DNA of 64,000 bases, from positions 1 to 64,000 of the forward strand of contig JAEKLQ010000023.1 of the NCBI GenBank assembly GCA_019509785.1, given 5' to 3'. The notes under the pieces were generated by a model. It was given only the letters and a program-made list of their open reading frames with translations. It was not told where the DNA came from and searched no databases. Both the position numbers and the translations under genes were made by a program. Shown in pieces: positions 55,038 through 63,264 of this stretch (within the stretch, counting starts at the first letter, position 1; every line of letters begins with the position of its first letter). Source of the stretch: Fibrobacterota bacterium. Lineage in GTDB: Bacteria > Fibrobacterota > Fibrobacteria > UBA11236.

Positions 55038-57361
55038 TTGGAGAGGGCGGCGATAGAAAGGGCCACGGCGAGGCCGATGGAGAGGGTGCCCAAGATGGCG
55101 TTGATCCCGGCGAACCAATCGACGGGTTTGGGCTCCGGGCCCTGAGGCACGAAAATCACGCTTCCCGCATCAGGCTGCCGATTGAAATACCCGGTCCCTC
55201 CCGTCTCGCCGTTGGCGTACTCGACCACTACGTGGTTCTTCTCGCTGCGCCGGGTGAAGCCGCCCGCCTTTTCGATGTAATACTCGACATTGGCGCCGTC
55301 CTTGTACAGCACGCTGGTGGCAAAACCCACCTCCCCGACGACCTTTACCGTGTTTAGCCTCTCCGGCACGACGATACTGTCTCCCCCAACCAGGGAAATG
55401 TTCTGCTTGGAGTTCGAGTTCCGTAGCGCCTTATTGAAGTCCAGTCCCACGCGGCCCACGCTGTCCTTGGAGCGGAACAGGCGCGCGCCGCTGACGTAGG
55501 CGTCCGGCTTGAATCCGCCCGCGCGGGTGATGACGGAGTTGAGGGTTTCCCCGGGGAAAAGGAGCGCGTACTTGCCGGGATGGACGAAATGCCCGTTCAG
55601 GATCACGACCTCCTTCTGGTACCATCGCGGGTCGATAGGGACCTGGAGGAAGTCGTTAGGCTTGAGCTGGAACCTTTCCTTGGTCTCGGCCAGGCCATCG
55701 GCCACGTCCAGCTGCATCTGGGTTACCCGGCGCTCATGCGGATCGCCGCGGAAAACCAAGAGCCGGCCGGATTCATGATGCGGCAGGTATCCTCCCGCCA
55801 TCATGACCAAATCCTTGGCGGTCATGCCTTCGCGGAATTCAAAGCGCCCGGGGTAGAAAACCGCCCCGCTGATCTCCACGCTGTCGGGCAGGTACATGTC
55901 CCTGGAACTGTAGAGAAGCACCGTGTCCCTGGGCTCGAGCGTGATGGATTCGATGCCGGTGCTGTCCAGGGAAAAGGCGAAGAGGGAGCTAGATCCGTTG
56001 GGATAGGCCCGCACCACATGCACGCGTCCCAGATAGGCGTCCTCCCGCAAACCACCCGCCTTGTCGACCAATTGCCTTACCGTGCGGATGGCCCCGGAGG
56101 AATAGGTCCCCGGGTATTTTACCGGCCCCTCGATAGTGTAATAGGCCTTGCTGCGCTCGGTGGATTTCTCGACGAGAAGCTTGTCCCCGTCCTGCAATTC
56201 GAATTTGGTCTTGCCGCTCGCGTAATCCTGCGGCGACGCCAAATCGAGGTAATCGATGCGGCCATCCGGAAACACCCTCTGCAAGGTGATGCGATGGCTG
56301 GCCGAGGTGGCGTTGATGCCACCCGCGAACTCCAGGGCTTCCTTGACGCCTTCGCCCTTCTTAAGCTCGTAGACGGCGGCCCGGCCCACGTCCCCGGACA
56401 CTTCGGCGAGGATGGAGGCCCGTCCCGAGAAAAGCACGTCCCCATCCTGGAGGGCGTCCGGGGAGAGCCGTTCCCCGTAGATGAGGTAGCGGTAGAGATC
56501 GAGCGGGTATTTCTTGCCTCCCCGGTTGAGGACCAGGTTGCGGACCGTCCCGATGTCCGAAGGGCCCTTGGCATAGTACATGGCCGACATCACGCTGGTG
56601 TTTCCCGAGAACACGAATCCCCCGGGTAACTTCACTTCTCCTAGCACGAACACCTTGATGGGACCGGCGTGCCCCAGGGACACGGCCACATGGGAGGTTC
56701 CCCGGGCGATGCCGGAGAAGACCTTGGCCAGGCGCGATTTCACGCGCAGTTGGGCCTCGCCCAAGGAGAGGCCGGCCAACGGCACCAGGCCCGCCCCTTC
56801 CAGGAAAATGGCCCCTTCCGGGCTCAAGGTAAGGACGCTCTCCTTTTCCCGGTCGCCCCACAACGAAACCGTGACTTGATCCCCCGCGCCGAGGATGTAA
56901 TCGCGTCCCGCCCCCGAGGCCGTGCTCCCGAAGGCGGTCCTATCCGTAGTGCGGAAGATGCGCTGTTCGTAGCGTGGGGGGATTTTGACTCGCCGATGGC
57001 GCATGGGCGGGTGCCTTTTGCCATTTAAACCGAGGCTGTCATTACCCGCCACGGCGGTCGTGTCGTACAGATCCAGGCTATCCTCCCCGTAAGCCGACGG
57101 GCCAGAGAGGAGGGAATCGCTCGGAACGGTCTCCCGGACGGCCGCGGAGGAAAGCTTGCGGCGATCGGGGGATGAGCCTTGTTCCTGGTTCCTGCGTTCG
57201 TTGACGAGGGAGTCGACGGTCTGGGGATCGAGGCCGGACGCCGCCGCCTGGGCCTGCAGGCGTTGCGATTGGGAGGCTTTCTCCTCCAGGCCTTGGGCCA
57301 CCGCGGTAAGGGGCAAAGCCAAGCCGAGAAGGATTAGGAATTTCCTGTAAGTGATTGGCAT
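55034..57361 (-). CDS. SLBB-domain polysaccharide export protein (Wza-like)
   Basis: A 775-residue protein with a signal peptide (FLILLGLALPLTAVAQG). The polysaccharide export domain is at residues about 145-235 (YILGAGDQVTVSLWGD). At least six SLBB-type segments follow (FVLGEVKLPGGF, EVSGDVGRAAVY, TIEGPVKYPGTY, EISGAVFYPGRF, ILNGHFVHPGKY, KVVGEVGFATSV), and there is a C-terminal hydrophobic helix (AILGTLSIGLAVALSIAAL). It is much longer than E. coli Wza and fits the Bacteroidota-type SLBB exporters that span the periplasm. ATG 57361 lies ten bases after a TACAAT box. It overlaps the bi-domain oxidoreductase by four bases. Confidence 0.9.
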   Translation of the reverse strand: MPITYRKFLILLGLALPLTAVAQGLEEKASQSQRLQAQAAASGLDPQTVDSLVNERRNQEQGSSPDRRKLSSAAVRETVPSDSLLSGPSAYGEDSLDLYDTTAVAGNDSLGLNGKRHPPMRHRRVKIPPRYEQRIFRTTDRTAFGSTASGAGRDYILGAGDQVTVSLWGDREKESVLTLSPEGAIFLEGAGLVPLAGLSLGEAQLRVKSRLAKVFSGIARGTSHVAVSLGHAGPIKVFVLGEVKLPGGFVFSGNTSVMSAMYYAKGPSDIGTVRNLVLNRGGKKYPLDLYRYLIYGERLSPDALQDGDVLFSGRASILAEVSGDVGRAAVYELKKGEGVKEALEFAGGINATSASHRITLQRVFPDGRIDYLDLASPQDYASGKTKFELQDGDKLLVEKSTERSKAYYTIEGPVKYPGTYSSGAIRTVRQLVDKAGGLREDAYLGRVHVVRAYPNGSSSLFAFSLDSTGIESITLEPRDTVLLYSSRDMYLPDSVEISGAVFYPGRFEFREGMTAKDLVMMAGGYLPHHESGRLLVFRGDPHERRVTQMQLDVADGLAETKERFQLKPNDFLQVPIDPRWYQKEVVILNGHFVHPGKYALLFPGETLNSVITRAGGFKPDAYVSGARLFRSKDSVGRVGLDFNKALRNSNSKQNISLVGGDSIVVPERLNTVKVVGEVGFATSVLYKDGANVEYYIEKAGGFTRRSEKNHVVVEYANGETGGTGYFNRQPDAGSVIFVPQGPEPKPVDWFAGINAILGTLSIGLAVALSIAALSK

Positions 57362-57368
57362 TAGGGCA

Positions 57369-57385
57369 ATTATTGTAGAATTTTC
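57369..57385 (-). promoter_or_regulatory. promoter-like box with start-proximal TACAAT
   Basis: On the minus strand it reads GAAAATTCTACAATAAT, of which TACAAT (57377-57372) would be the -10. It ends ten bases before the ATG 57361, so the transcript would be nearly leaderless. It is 15 of 17 bases identical to the box at 46608-46624. It overlaps the 3' end of the Wzi-like gene. Confidence 0.5.
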
Positions 57386-59118
57386 GGCGGAATTTCCCAG
57401 GCCACGCCGCCCGTGGCTTGGGCGCCGATACGGTCCTCGCCGCGTACGTGCCCTTCGTTCCATAAGCGCTGCCAGCCGAGGCCGCCATGCGCCGAAAGGC
57501 CCCTCCCGAACCGCCGTTCGGCTTCAAAACCCAGCCGCAGCTCCCTCTCCGCCACGCCCGAGGGCGCATCATGCGACGCGGAGTAATAGGTCTCGTATGG
57601 CGTGTACAAGTCCACCTGGCCCTTGGCCAGAAGACCCGCCGTAAACGTCGCGCGGAAACGCCCGCCCTTCCAGGCGTCCATACGGTACCAGAAATCAAAC
57701 GCATCCCCGCCGCGGAAGTAGCCGATGGGATAATCGATCACGTACTTGTCCACGAACAGCGAATCGCCGGGCCGCTGGTTGTTGCTCGCCAGGACGATGC
57801 GCGAAGAGGCTTGGTTGAGGGGCTGGAGGTAACCGTAAAGGTACGGGTCGGTGCGGATGGCGTGCAGGCTCTGCCCGAACAGCCAGCCGCGCGCCGCGAA
57901 GGCGTGCCGCAACCCCACCATCCAGCCTTGCAGATTGGCGGCATTCCGGCTTCCTTCCGTTTCCGAATAATTGACGTCATCGATATAATATTCGGCGAGC
58001 AGGGCGATGCCCCCGGGCAGGCGCAGGTTTCCGTCCAACCCGATGGCGCCATTGGCGTAGCCTTCCTTGAAGTCGTTATGGAAAAAGATGAAGGGACCGG
58101 CATCGCGGAGATCGGGCGGCTTCCCCCCGATGATGGAGGTTTCGGTTATGCCCAGGGAAAGCGGGCCCAGATCCCCTTCCACGCGGTGGGCGAACAGGGT
58201 TTTGACGCGGTCGTCATAGACGCGATTGTGGAAAAGGCCCGCGGCGTTGGCGGAAACGTAATGGCGTTGCCGGTATTCCTCCGATCCGGGCGGATAATCC
58301 GTACTGGCGCTGTCGCCCGCGGGCGTCCCTTCCAGCCAGGGATTGAGGCTGGAGGCCAGGAAGCGATAGCGTAGGCGAGGCATCTTGAGGGCGAACTCGG
58401 CCCCGTTATGGTAAGGGACCGAGCGGCTGAGCGCGAGCCCGTATTCGGGGGAGGGGGACCAATGGACCGGAAAGCGGCCCAGGGTGAAGGCGTAATGCTC
58501 ATCTTCGGCGTGGAAGTATCCCAAGGACGGTTCGTTGAGATCGACCTCGCGATCGGAAAGCGGCAGGTTGGAGCCGGAGGCATCCCCGTTCCAGGCGGAA
58601 ATGTCGCGACGCAATCCGATTCGGAAGGCGACCATGGAATGGACGGTGAGGGGATAACGCAGACCCACGGCGGCGACGGGGGGGAGCCGGGTCCATTGGG
58701 CGCCGCGCTCCGGGTCGACGCGGGCCGATTGCCAGGTGCCGTCGAAGCTTTCGAAAGGCCGGATGGCCTGGCGGGGGCCGATGGGAGGATAGAAACCGAG
58801 GTCGATTCCGAGGTCGAGAGGATGGCGGGCCGATTTGACGGCGCAATCGCCGCGTCGCGTTTCGGCGGCCGGAGTCGATTCGGGAACGGAATCCGGGTTG
58901 GCATCCCCGCAGAGCTCTCCCCAAGTCGCCGGCGCGGCCTTGCCGATGCCGGCGCCGGAAGCGAGCCGTGAGTAGTCCTCCCGGGGGAATTTCGGGTCCG
59001 AAGCGGAGGTAATCGGTTCGGCGGGGATCCATATTTCCCCGGCCGCGGCTTCCATGGATCCGGAAGCCGCCGTAAGCGCGATCAGAAGGCCAATGCTCGC
59101 TCTTGGATTTCGGAACAC
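57370..59118 (-). CDS. Wzi-like outer membrane protein
   Basis: About 582 residues with a signal peptide (ASIGLLIALTAASGSMEAAAGE) and a Wzi-like barrel. Strands such as SLGYFHAEDEHYAFTLGRFPVHWSPSPEYGLALS, LRYRFLASSLNPWLEG and IFFHNDFKEGYANGAIGLD alternate with short loops, similar in style to the gene at 11555. It precedes the export gene by eight bases, so they probably form one unit. A frame to 59178 exists with an ATG, but that start would lie beyond the shared promoter box and overlap the divergent carbamoyltransferase. I take the GTG at 59118, which leads directly into the signal peptide. The start is uncertain. Confidence 0.7.
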   Translation of the reverse strand: MFRNPRASIGLLIALTAASGSMEAAAGEIWIPAEPITSASDPKFPREDYSRLASGAGIGKAAPATWGELCGDANPDSVPESTPAAETRRGDCAVKSARHPLDLGIDLGFYPPIGPRQAIRPFESFDGTWQSARVDPERGAQWTRLPPVAAVGLRYPLTVHSMVAFRIGLRRDISAWNGDASGSNLPLSDREVDLNEPSLGYFHAEDEHYAFTLGRFPVHWSPSPEYGLALSRSVPYHNGAEFALKMPRLRYRFLASSLNPWLEGTPAGDSASTDYPPGSEEYRQRHYVSANAAGLFHNRVYDDRVKTLFAHRVEGDLGPLSLGITETSIIGGKPPDLRDAGPFIFFHNDFKEGYANGAIGLDGNLRLPGGIALLAEYYIDDVNYSETEGSRNAANLQGWMVGLRHAFAARGWLFGQSLHAIRTDPYLYGYLQPLNQASSRIVLASNNQRPGDSLFVDKYVIDYPIGYFRGGDAFDFWYRMDAWKGGRFRATFTAGLLAKGQVDLYTPYETYYSASHDAPSGVAERELRLGFEAERRFGRGLSAHGGLGWQRLWNEGHVRGEDRIGAQATGGVAWEIPPKILQ

Positions 59119-59140
59119 CGAGGGAAATAGTACATTTCCG

Positions 59141-59148
59141 ATTATAAT
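59141..59148. promoter_or_regulatory. symmetric divergent -10 box
   Basis: ATTATAAT is its own reverse complement, giving TATAAT on the plus strand (59143-59148) and on the minus strand (59146-59141). The plus-strand hexamer ends ten bases before the carbamoyltransferase ATG. The minus-strand one is 22 bases before the proposed GTG of the Wzi-like gene. Confidence 0.5.
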
Positions 59149-59158
59149 TCCGAAGAGA

Positions 59159-60982
59159 ATGGCGTCTTCCCCCTTCATCCTCGGCCTCTCCTGCTTTTAC
59201 CACGACTCCGCCGCCGCCCTCCTCAAGGACGGAGCCATCGTCGCGGCCGCCCAGGAAGAGCGCTTCACCCGCAAGCGCCACGACGACGCCTTCCCCGAGC
59301 GCGCGGTCGCCTACTGCCTGCGCGAGGCCGGCATCTCCATCGCCGACGTAGGGCTGGTCGCCTTCTACGATAAGCCCTTCCTGAAATTCTTCGACCGCAT
59401 CGTCGATACCTGGCTCGCGGTAGCCCCTAAAGGCCTGCCCTCCTTCCGATCCGCCTTGCCCGCTTGGGCCGGCGGCAAATTATGGATGCGGAACGCCCTT
59501 AAGAAACATCTCGGCTACCAAGGCCGCATCCTGTTCCCCATGCACCACGAATCCCATGCCGCCAGCGCCTTCCTGCCTTCGCCCTTCGAGGAGGCCGCGG
59601 TGGTCACCCTCGACGGCGTGGGCGAATGGCAGACCACGACCATCGCCCACGGCAAGGGCAACGACTTCGAGATCCTCTCCGAGATCCGTTTTCCGCATAG
59701 CCTGGGGCTGCTCTACTCGGCCTTCACCTATTACGCCGGCTTCAAGGTGAACTCGGGGGAATACAAGCTGATGGGTTTGGCGCCCTATGGCGACCCTAAG
59801 TACGTAAAAACCATCCTGGACAACCTCATCGACCTCCGCGAGGACGGATCCTTCCGCCTCAACATGGGATATTTCGGTTACCTGGGCGGCCTGGCCATGA
59901 CCAATGCGCGCTTCCACCGATTGTTCGGAGGGCCGCCGCGCAAGCCCGAGTCGCCTTTGACGCAGCGCGAGATGGACCTGGCGCGATCGGTTCAGGAAGT
60001 GATCGAGCTCGCGGTGATGCGTATTTGCCGTCAGGCCGCCGGCCTCACCGGATCGCGCAACCTGTGCCTGGCGGGCGGGGTGGCCTTGAATTGCGTGGCC
60101 AACGGAAAGCTCTTGCGTTCCGGGCGCTTCGATCGGATTTGGATCCAGCCGGCCGCGGGCGATGCGGGGGGCGCTTTAGGCGCGGCCCTGTTGGCCCATC
60201 ACCGCTTCCGCGGCAACGCACGCGCGCCCGATCCGCAGGACTCCATGCGCGGCGCCTTGTTGGGGCCGGCCTATGAAGACCATGCCATCGAGGCTCTCCT
60301 GCGCGAGCGCGGCGCGCCCTACCGCCGTTTCGCCGGCGAAGATCTATACGATACGGCGGCCGAGGCTTTGTCCCAGGGAGAGGTGATCGGCTGGTTCCAG
60401 GGACGCATGGAGTTCGGCCCGCGCGCCCTGGGGGCCCGCAGCATCCTGGCCGATGCGCGCCGCCCGGAGATGCAGCGCGAAATCAATCTGCGCATCAAGT
60501 TCCGCGAAGGCTTCCGGCCCTTCGCCCCCGCCGTGCTGCGCGAACGCGCGGAAGAATGGTTCGGCCTTCAGACGGATTCGCCCTACATGCTTTTCACCGC
60601 GCCCGTGCGCGAGGACAAGCGGGGCGCGCCCGTGCCCGCGGACGTGCATGGCTTCGACATGCTGAAGTCGGTGCGCGGGGCCATTCCCGCCGTGACCCAC
60701 GTGGACGGCTCGGCGCGGGTGCAGACCGTGGATGCGGAGCGCAATCCTTCCTTCCACCGTTTGCTGCGCGCCTTCGAACGCAAGACCGGCTGCCCGGTGC
60801 TGGTGAACACCAGCTTTAACGTGCGCGGCGAGCCCATCGTCTGCACGCCCTACGATGCCTATCTTTGTTTCATGCGCACCGGATTGGATCTGCTGGTGAT
60901 GGGGAATTTCGTGGTCCGGAAATCCGAACAGCCGCGCTTGCCCGAGGCGGAAGCCATGGCGGCGCGGCCGGAGTCGGATTGA
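59159..60982 (+). CDS. carbamoyltransferase (NodU/TobZ family)
   Basis: A 607-residue enzyme that moves a carbamoyl group from carbamoyl phosphate to a hydroxyl, here probably on a sugar of the exopolysaccharide. The N-terminus ILGLSCFYHDSAAALLKDG, the metal-binding HHESHAASAFLPS, GEYKLMGLAPYG, LCLAGGVALNCVANGKL, WFQGRMEFGPRALGARSIL and the C-terminal VLVNTSFNVRGEPIVCTP are all diagnostic. Length is normal. ATG 59159 is used; longer frames start inside the divergent gene. The stop overlaps the next ATG by one base, and the three following small genes form the known carbamoyltransferase set. Confidence 0.95.
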   Translation: MASSPFILGLSCFYHDSAAALLKDGAIVAAAQEERFTRKRHDDAFPERAVAYCLREAGISIADVGLVAFYDKPFLKFFDRIVDTWLAVAPKGLPSFRSALPAWAGGKLWMRNALKKHLGYQGRILFPMHHESHAASAFLPSPFEEAAVVTLDGVGEWQTTTIAHGKGNDFEILSEIRFPHSLGLLYSAFTYYAGFKVNSGEYKLMGLAPYGDPKYVKTILDNLIDLREDGSFRLNMGYFGYLGGLAMTNARFHRLFGGPPRKPESPLTQREMDLARSVQEVIELAVMRICRQAAGLTGSRNLCLAGGVALNCVANGKLLRSGRFDRIWIQPAAGDAGGALGAALLAHHRFRGNARAPDPQDSMRGALLGPAYEDHAIEALLRERGAPYRRFAGEDLYDTAAEALSQGEVIGWFQGRMEFGPRALGARSILADARRPEMQREINLRIKFREGFRPFAPAVLRERAEEWFGLQTDSPYMLFTAPVREDKRGAPVPADVHGFDMLKSVRGAIPAVTHVDGSARVQTVDAERNPSFHRLLRAFERKTGCPVLVNTSFNVRGEPIVCTPYDAYLCFMRTGLDLLVMGNFVVRKSEQPRLPEAEAMAARPESD

Positions 60983-61416
60983 TGACGAATCCCGTTGGAA
61001 CCGGCGCGAAATACGCCCGCCCCGTCACCGCCGCCGAAGTCCGCCGCTTAGGGCTCATCTTCCTGGCGGCGGCCCTCATCCTCTTCGCCCTTTCCGCCTG
61101 GAAGGCCCGTGCGGGTCATTGGCCCTGGCAGGCCGCCGCCGCCTTCGCGGCCGCGGGACTATGCTGTTTGGCCCTCGGGGAGCGGGCCCGGGGAATCCAT
61201 CGCGCCTGGACGGCTTTGGGCGATGCCCTGGGGCGCATCGTCTCGCCGCTGGTGTTGGGCGTTTTGTATTTCCTGGTGGTGACCCCTTTCGGACTCCTAT
61301 CCCGCCTGCGCCGCCGCGATCCGCTCGGGCTCAAGCCCGATCCCAAGGCCCCCACCTACTGGCGCGCGCCCGTGTCCAAGCGGACCGAGCGCGAGGGCCT
61401 GCTCCGGCAATATTGA
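60982..61416 (+). CDS. SxtJ-like membrane protein
   Basis: A 144-residue protein with about three hydrophobic segments: LGLIFLAAALILFALSAW, AAAAFAAAGLCCLALG, and IVSPLVLGVLYFLVVTPFGLLSRL. The C-terminal LRRRDPLGLKPDPKAPTYW, followed by a charged tail, is typical of the SxtJ family, small membrane proteins that accompany carbamoyltransferases in polysaccharide and saxitoxin clusters. Role not established. ATG overlaps the carbamoyltransferase stop (TGATG), so translation is coupled. It is ten bases before the DUF5989 gene. Confidence 0.85.
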   Translation: MTNPVGTGAKYARPVTAAEVRRLGLIFLAAALILFALSAWKARAGHWPWQAAAAFAAAGLCCLALGERARGIHRAWTALGDALGRIVSPLVLGVLYFLVVTPFGLLSRLRRRDPLGLKPDPKAPTYWRAPVSKRTEREGLLRQY

Positions 61417-61426
61417 AGGGAAACCC

Positions 61427-61627
61427 ATGGCCCGCAAACCGTCCCCGCCGTCGCCCGAAGACGAGCTCCAGAACCCGGGGCTTTGGTCGGAATTCTTCGG
61501 ATTCATCCGCGAGAACAAGAAGTGGTGGCTTATCCCGCTCATCGTCATGCTGATCCTGATCGGCGGACTGCTCCTGCTGGCGGGCCAACATACCGCCCTC
61601 GCCCCCTTCATTTACACGCTTTTCTAG
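61427..61627 (+). CDS. DUF5989-like small membrane protein
   Basis: A 66-residue protein with one hydrophobic helix (WWLIPLIVMLILIGGLLLLAG) preceded by LWSEFFGFIRENKKWW. This matches DUF5989 proteins that follow SxtJ and carbamoyltransferase genes. The function is unknown. It ends about 124 bases before gmhA. Confidence 0.8.
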   Translation: MARKPSPPSPEDELQNPGLWSEFFGFIRENKKWWLIPLIVMLILIGGLLLLAGQHTALAPFIYTLF

Positions 61628-61750
61628 CCCCCCGGCCGCTAAGGCCCCTTTCCGGAGCCTAAGACCCCATTCCCGAAGCCGTTGCCGGCCCCGCGGCGCT
61701 GGCTTCCCGGGTCCGCCGCAACGGATAATAGGGGTAACCGGGACGTTGCA

Positions 61751-62485
61751 ATGGACTCATCGGAATTACGCGCCTGCATGCGCGCTTCGCTGGCGGAAGG
61801 CTTGAGGGCTTTGGAGGATTTCCTCGGCCATGAGGAAAACATCGCCGCCATGGCGTCCATGTCGGCGGCCTTGGCGGCTTGCTTTTCCGCCGGGAACAAG
61901 GTGCTGGCCTGCGGCAACGGGGGTTCGGCTTGCGACGCCCTGCATTTCGCCGAAGAGTTCACCGGCCGCTTCCGCAAGGAACGCCGGCCGCTGCCGGTCA
62001 TCCCGCTCATGGAGTCGGGCCACTTGACCTGCGTGGCCAACGATTACGGATGGGACGAAGTATTCGCCCGCGGGGTGGAAGCCTACGGGAAGCCGGGCGA
62101 TATGCTGGTGTTGTTATCGACCAGCGGTAACTCGCCCAACGTGGTGAAGGCGGCCATCGCGGCCCGCCGCGCCGGCTTGAAAATCCTGTTGCTGTTGGGC
62201 AGGGAGGGCGGCGCCCTTAAAGGACAGGGCGACCTCGAGATCATCGTCCCAGGGCTGAATTCCGATCGCATCCAGGAAATCCACATGCAGGTCCTGCACA
62301 TCCTGATCGAAGGGGTGGAGCGGGAGATGTTCCCGGAGAATTATGCGGAAGCGGCTTCCGCGGATGGGCGGCCTAAGGCGGACGATCGGCCTAAGTCTGC
62401 CGAGCAAACCCGAGGGGACGATCGTCCTCAGGATTGGGCGCCGCGTACTACTCCGGAACGCGCCTCACGTCGTCTTCGCCAATAG
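61751..62485 (+). CDS. gmhA: phosphoheptose isomerase with a C-terminal extension
   Basis: A 244-residue GmhA-like SIS-domain isomerase (sedoheptulose 7-phosphate to D-glycero-D-manno-heptose 7-phosphate). CGNGGSACDALHFAEEFTGRF contains the metal ligands H65 and E69; LSTSGNSPNVVKA is the phosphate loop and EIHMQVLHILIEGVE the conserved C-terminal helix with Gln and His. The enzyme is normally about 190 residues. Here about 45 residues rich in Asp, Arg, Pro and Lys (DDRP repeated) are added, and the end overlaps the convergent nucleotidyltransferase by 21 bases. ATG 61751 is chosen over 61682; a GATAAT hexamer at 61724-61729 could be its -10. Confidence 0.85.
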   Translation: MDSSELRACMRASLAEGLRALEDFLGHEENIAAMASMSAALAACFSAGNKVLACGNGGSACDALHFAEEFTGRFRKERRPLPVIPLMESGHLTCVANDYGWDEVFARGVEAYGKPGDMLVLLSTSGNSPNVVKAAIAARRAGLKILLLLGREGGALKGQGDLEIIVPGLNSDRIQEIHMQVLHILIEGVEREMFPENYAEAASADGRPKADDRPKSAEQTRGDDRPQDWAPRTTPERASRRLRQ

Positions 62486-63031
62486 ACGCTCGCAAGCCTT
62501 AGCGGACCGGGCCCCGAACCCTTTGCAGAGCTTACGGATCAAATCGAGATCAAGACGGCCCGCTTGCACGCGAAGAACCCCTTCGGCGTCTTCTAGATCC
62601 TTTGGGCCTCCAGCGTAGAGCTTGAGCGCGATGAGATCTTCGGCGGAAGCGATTCGCAAGCGCATCCCGTCCCAGCTCTCTTCAATCACCCTGTCCCAGA
62701 ATACCGATTCGAGCTTTCTTATTCCGCCGATCAAATCCGCTTGGTTGCCGGCTTCATCCTTGATCCTAACCACGAATCCAAGGGGATCACCGGGTTCGCC
62801 CATTCTCAATTCGGTTTGAAAACCATTGCTTCTGAGACGTTCCGCAAGCTGGTCGATGTCGAATGTGCTCCCGCGTAAACTGAGCAGGGCATCCGCGTCC
62901 AAACTGGCTCGTACCCATCCATGGTAAGCAACAGCCATCGCGCCGATTACGGCCCAGTTTGCCCCGGCCTCATCCAGAACTTTTCCTATTGCGGCTAGGA
63001 GATGCGGGGAGTCGGCGAACTTATTGCTCAT
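62465..63031 (-). CDS. nucleotidyltransferase-fold protein
   Basis: A 188-residue protein. ANWAVIGAMAVAYHGWVRASLDADALLSL resembles the G-x-x-A-x-x-x-H-G...R...D.D layout of minimal nucleotidyltransferases. RIASAEDLIALKLYAGGPKDLEDAEGVL is the C-terminal domain seen in AbiEii/DUF6036-type proteins. The first G-G is I-G-A, and the D-x-D is split as L-D-A-D, so metal binding should still be possible. It overlaps the preceding 59-residue gene by 11 bases (coupled translation) and the 3' end of gmhA by 21 bases. It is a second, only distantly related pair like the one at 7400-7997. Target unknown. Confidence 0.7.
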   Translation of the reverse strand: MSNKFADSPHLLAAIGKVLDEAGANWAVIGAMAVAYHGWVRASLDADALLSLRGSTFDIDQLAERLRSNGFQTELRMGEPGDPLGFVVRIKDEAGNQADLIGGIRKLESVFWDRVIEESWDGMRLRIASAEDLIALKLYAGGPKDLEDAEGVLRVQAGRLDLDLIRKLCKGFGARSAKACERLLAKTT

Positions 63032-63200
63032 CTGGGTATTTCGATATGGCGGTTGCCCCGCGACGGCGTTCCCCCATTTCTCGCAGTTTGCGCATGAGCT
63101 TGGAATGCTCTACGAAGAGATCCAGCCGCTGGGCCGGCGTTAGCCTGCGCGCCTGCTCGATCAGGCCCGCCTTCAGGAAATCCGCGTTCTTGGACAGCAT
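63021..63200 (-). CDS. short helical protein paired with the nucleotidyltransferase
   Basis: A 59-residue protein read directly from the minus strand: it starts MLSKNADFLKAGLIEQARRL and continues TPAQRLDLFVEHSKLMRKLR to a TAA at 63023-63021. It is highly helical and charged. The LTPAQRL segment resembles TPARRLE of the small protein at 7400, and the position before a nucleotidyltransferase gene is the same. Its stop overlaps the next start by 11 bases. No ribosome site of note. Function unknown; an antitoxin- or adaptor-like partner is one guess. Confidence 0.65.
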   Translation of the reverse strand: MLSKNADFLKAGLIEQARRLTPAQRLDLFVEHSKLMRKLREMGERRRGATAISKYPDEQ

Positions 63201-63264
63201 GGCTTAAAGATACCGCGTTTTGACCTGAGAAGGAAGCCCGGTTCCGCTTAGACCGCTCCCGTTT

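Noticed and set aside
53064-55145. 693-residue open frame on the plus strand
   Set aside because: It is antisense to the bi-domain oxidoreductase, whose two dehydrogenase domains are unmistakable. The plus frame is Gly/His/Gln-rich shadow.
59054-59158. Longer start for the carbamoyltransferase
   Set aside because: The extra residues would be encoded over the divergent promoter and the start of the opposite gene. The family N-terminus begins just after the ATG at 59159.
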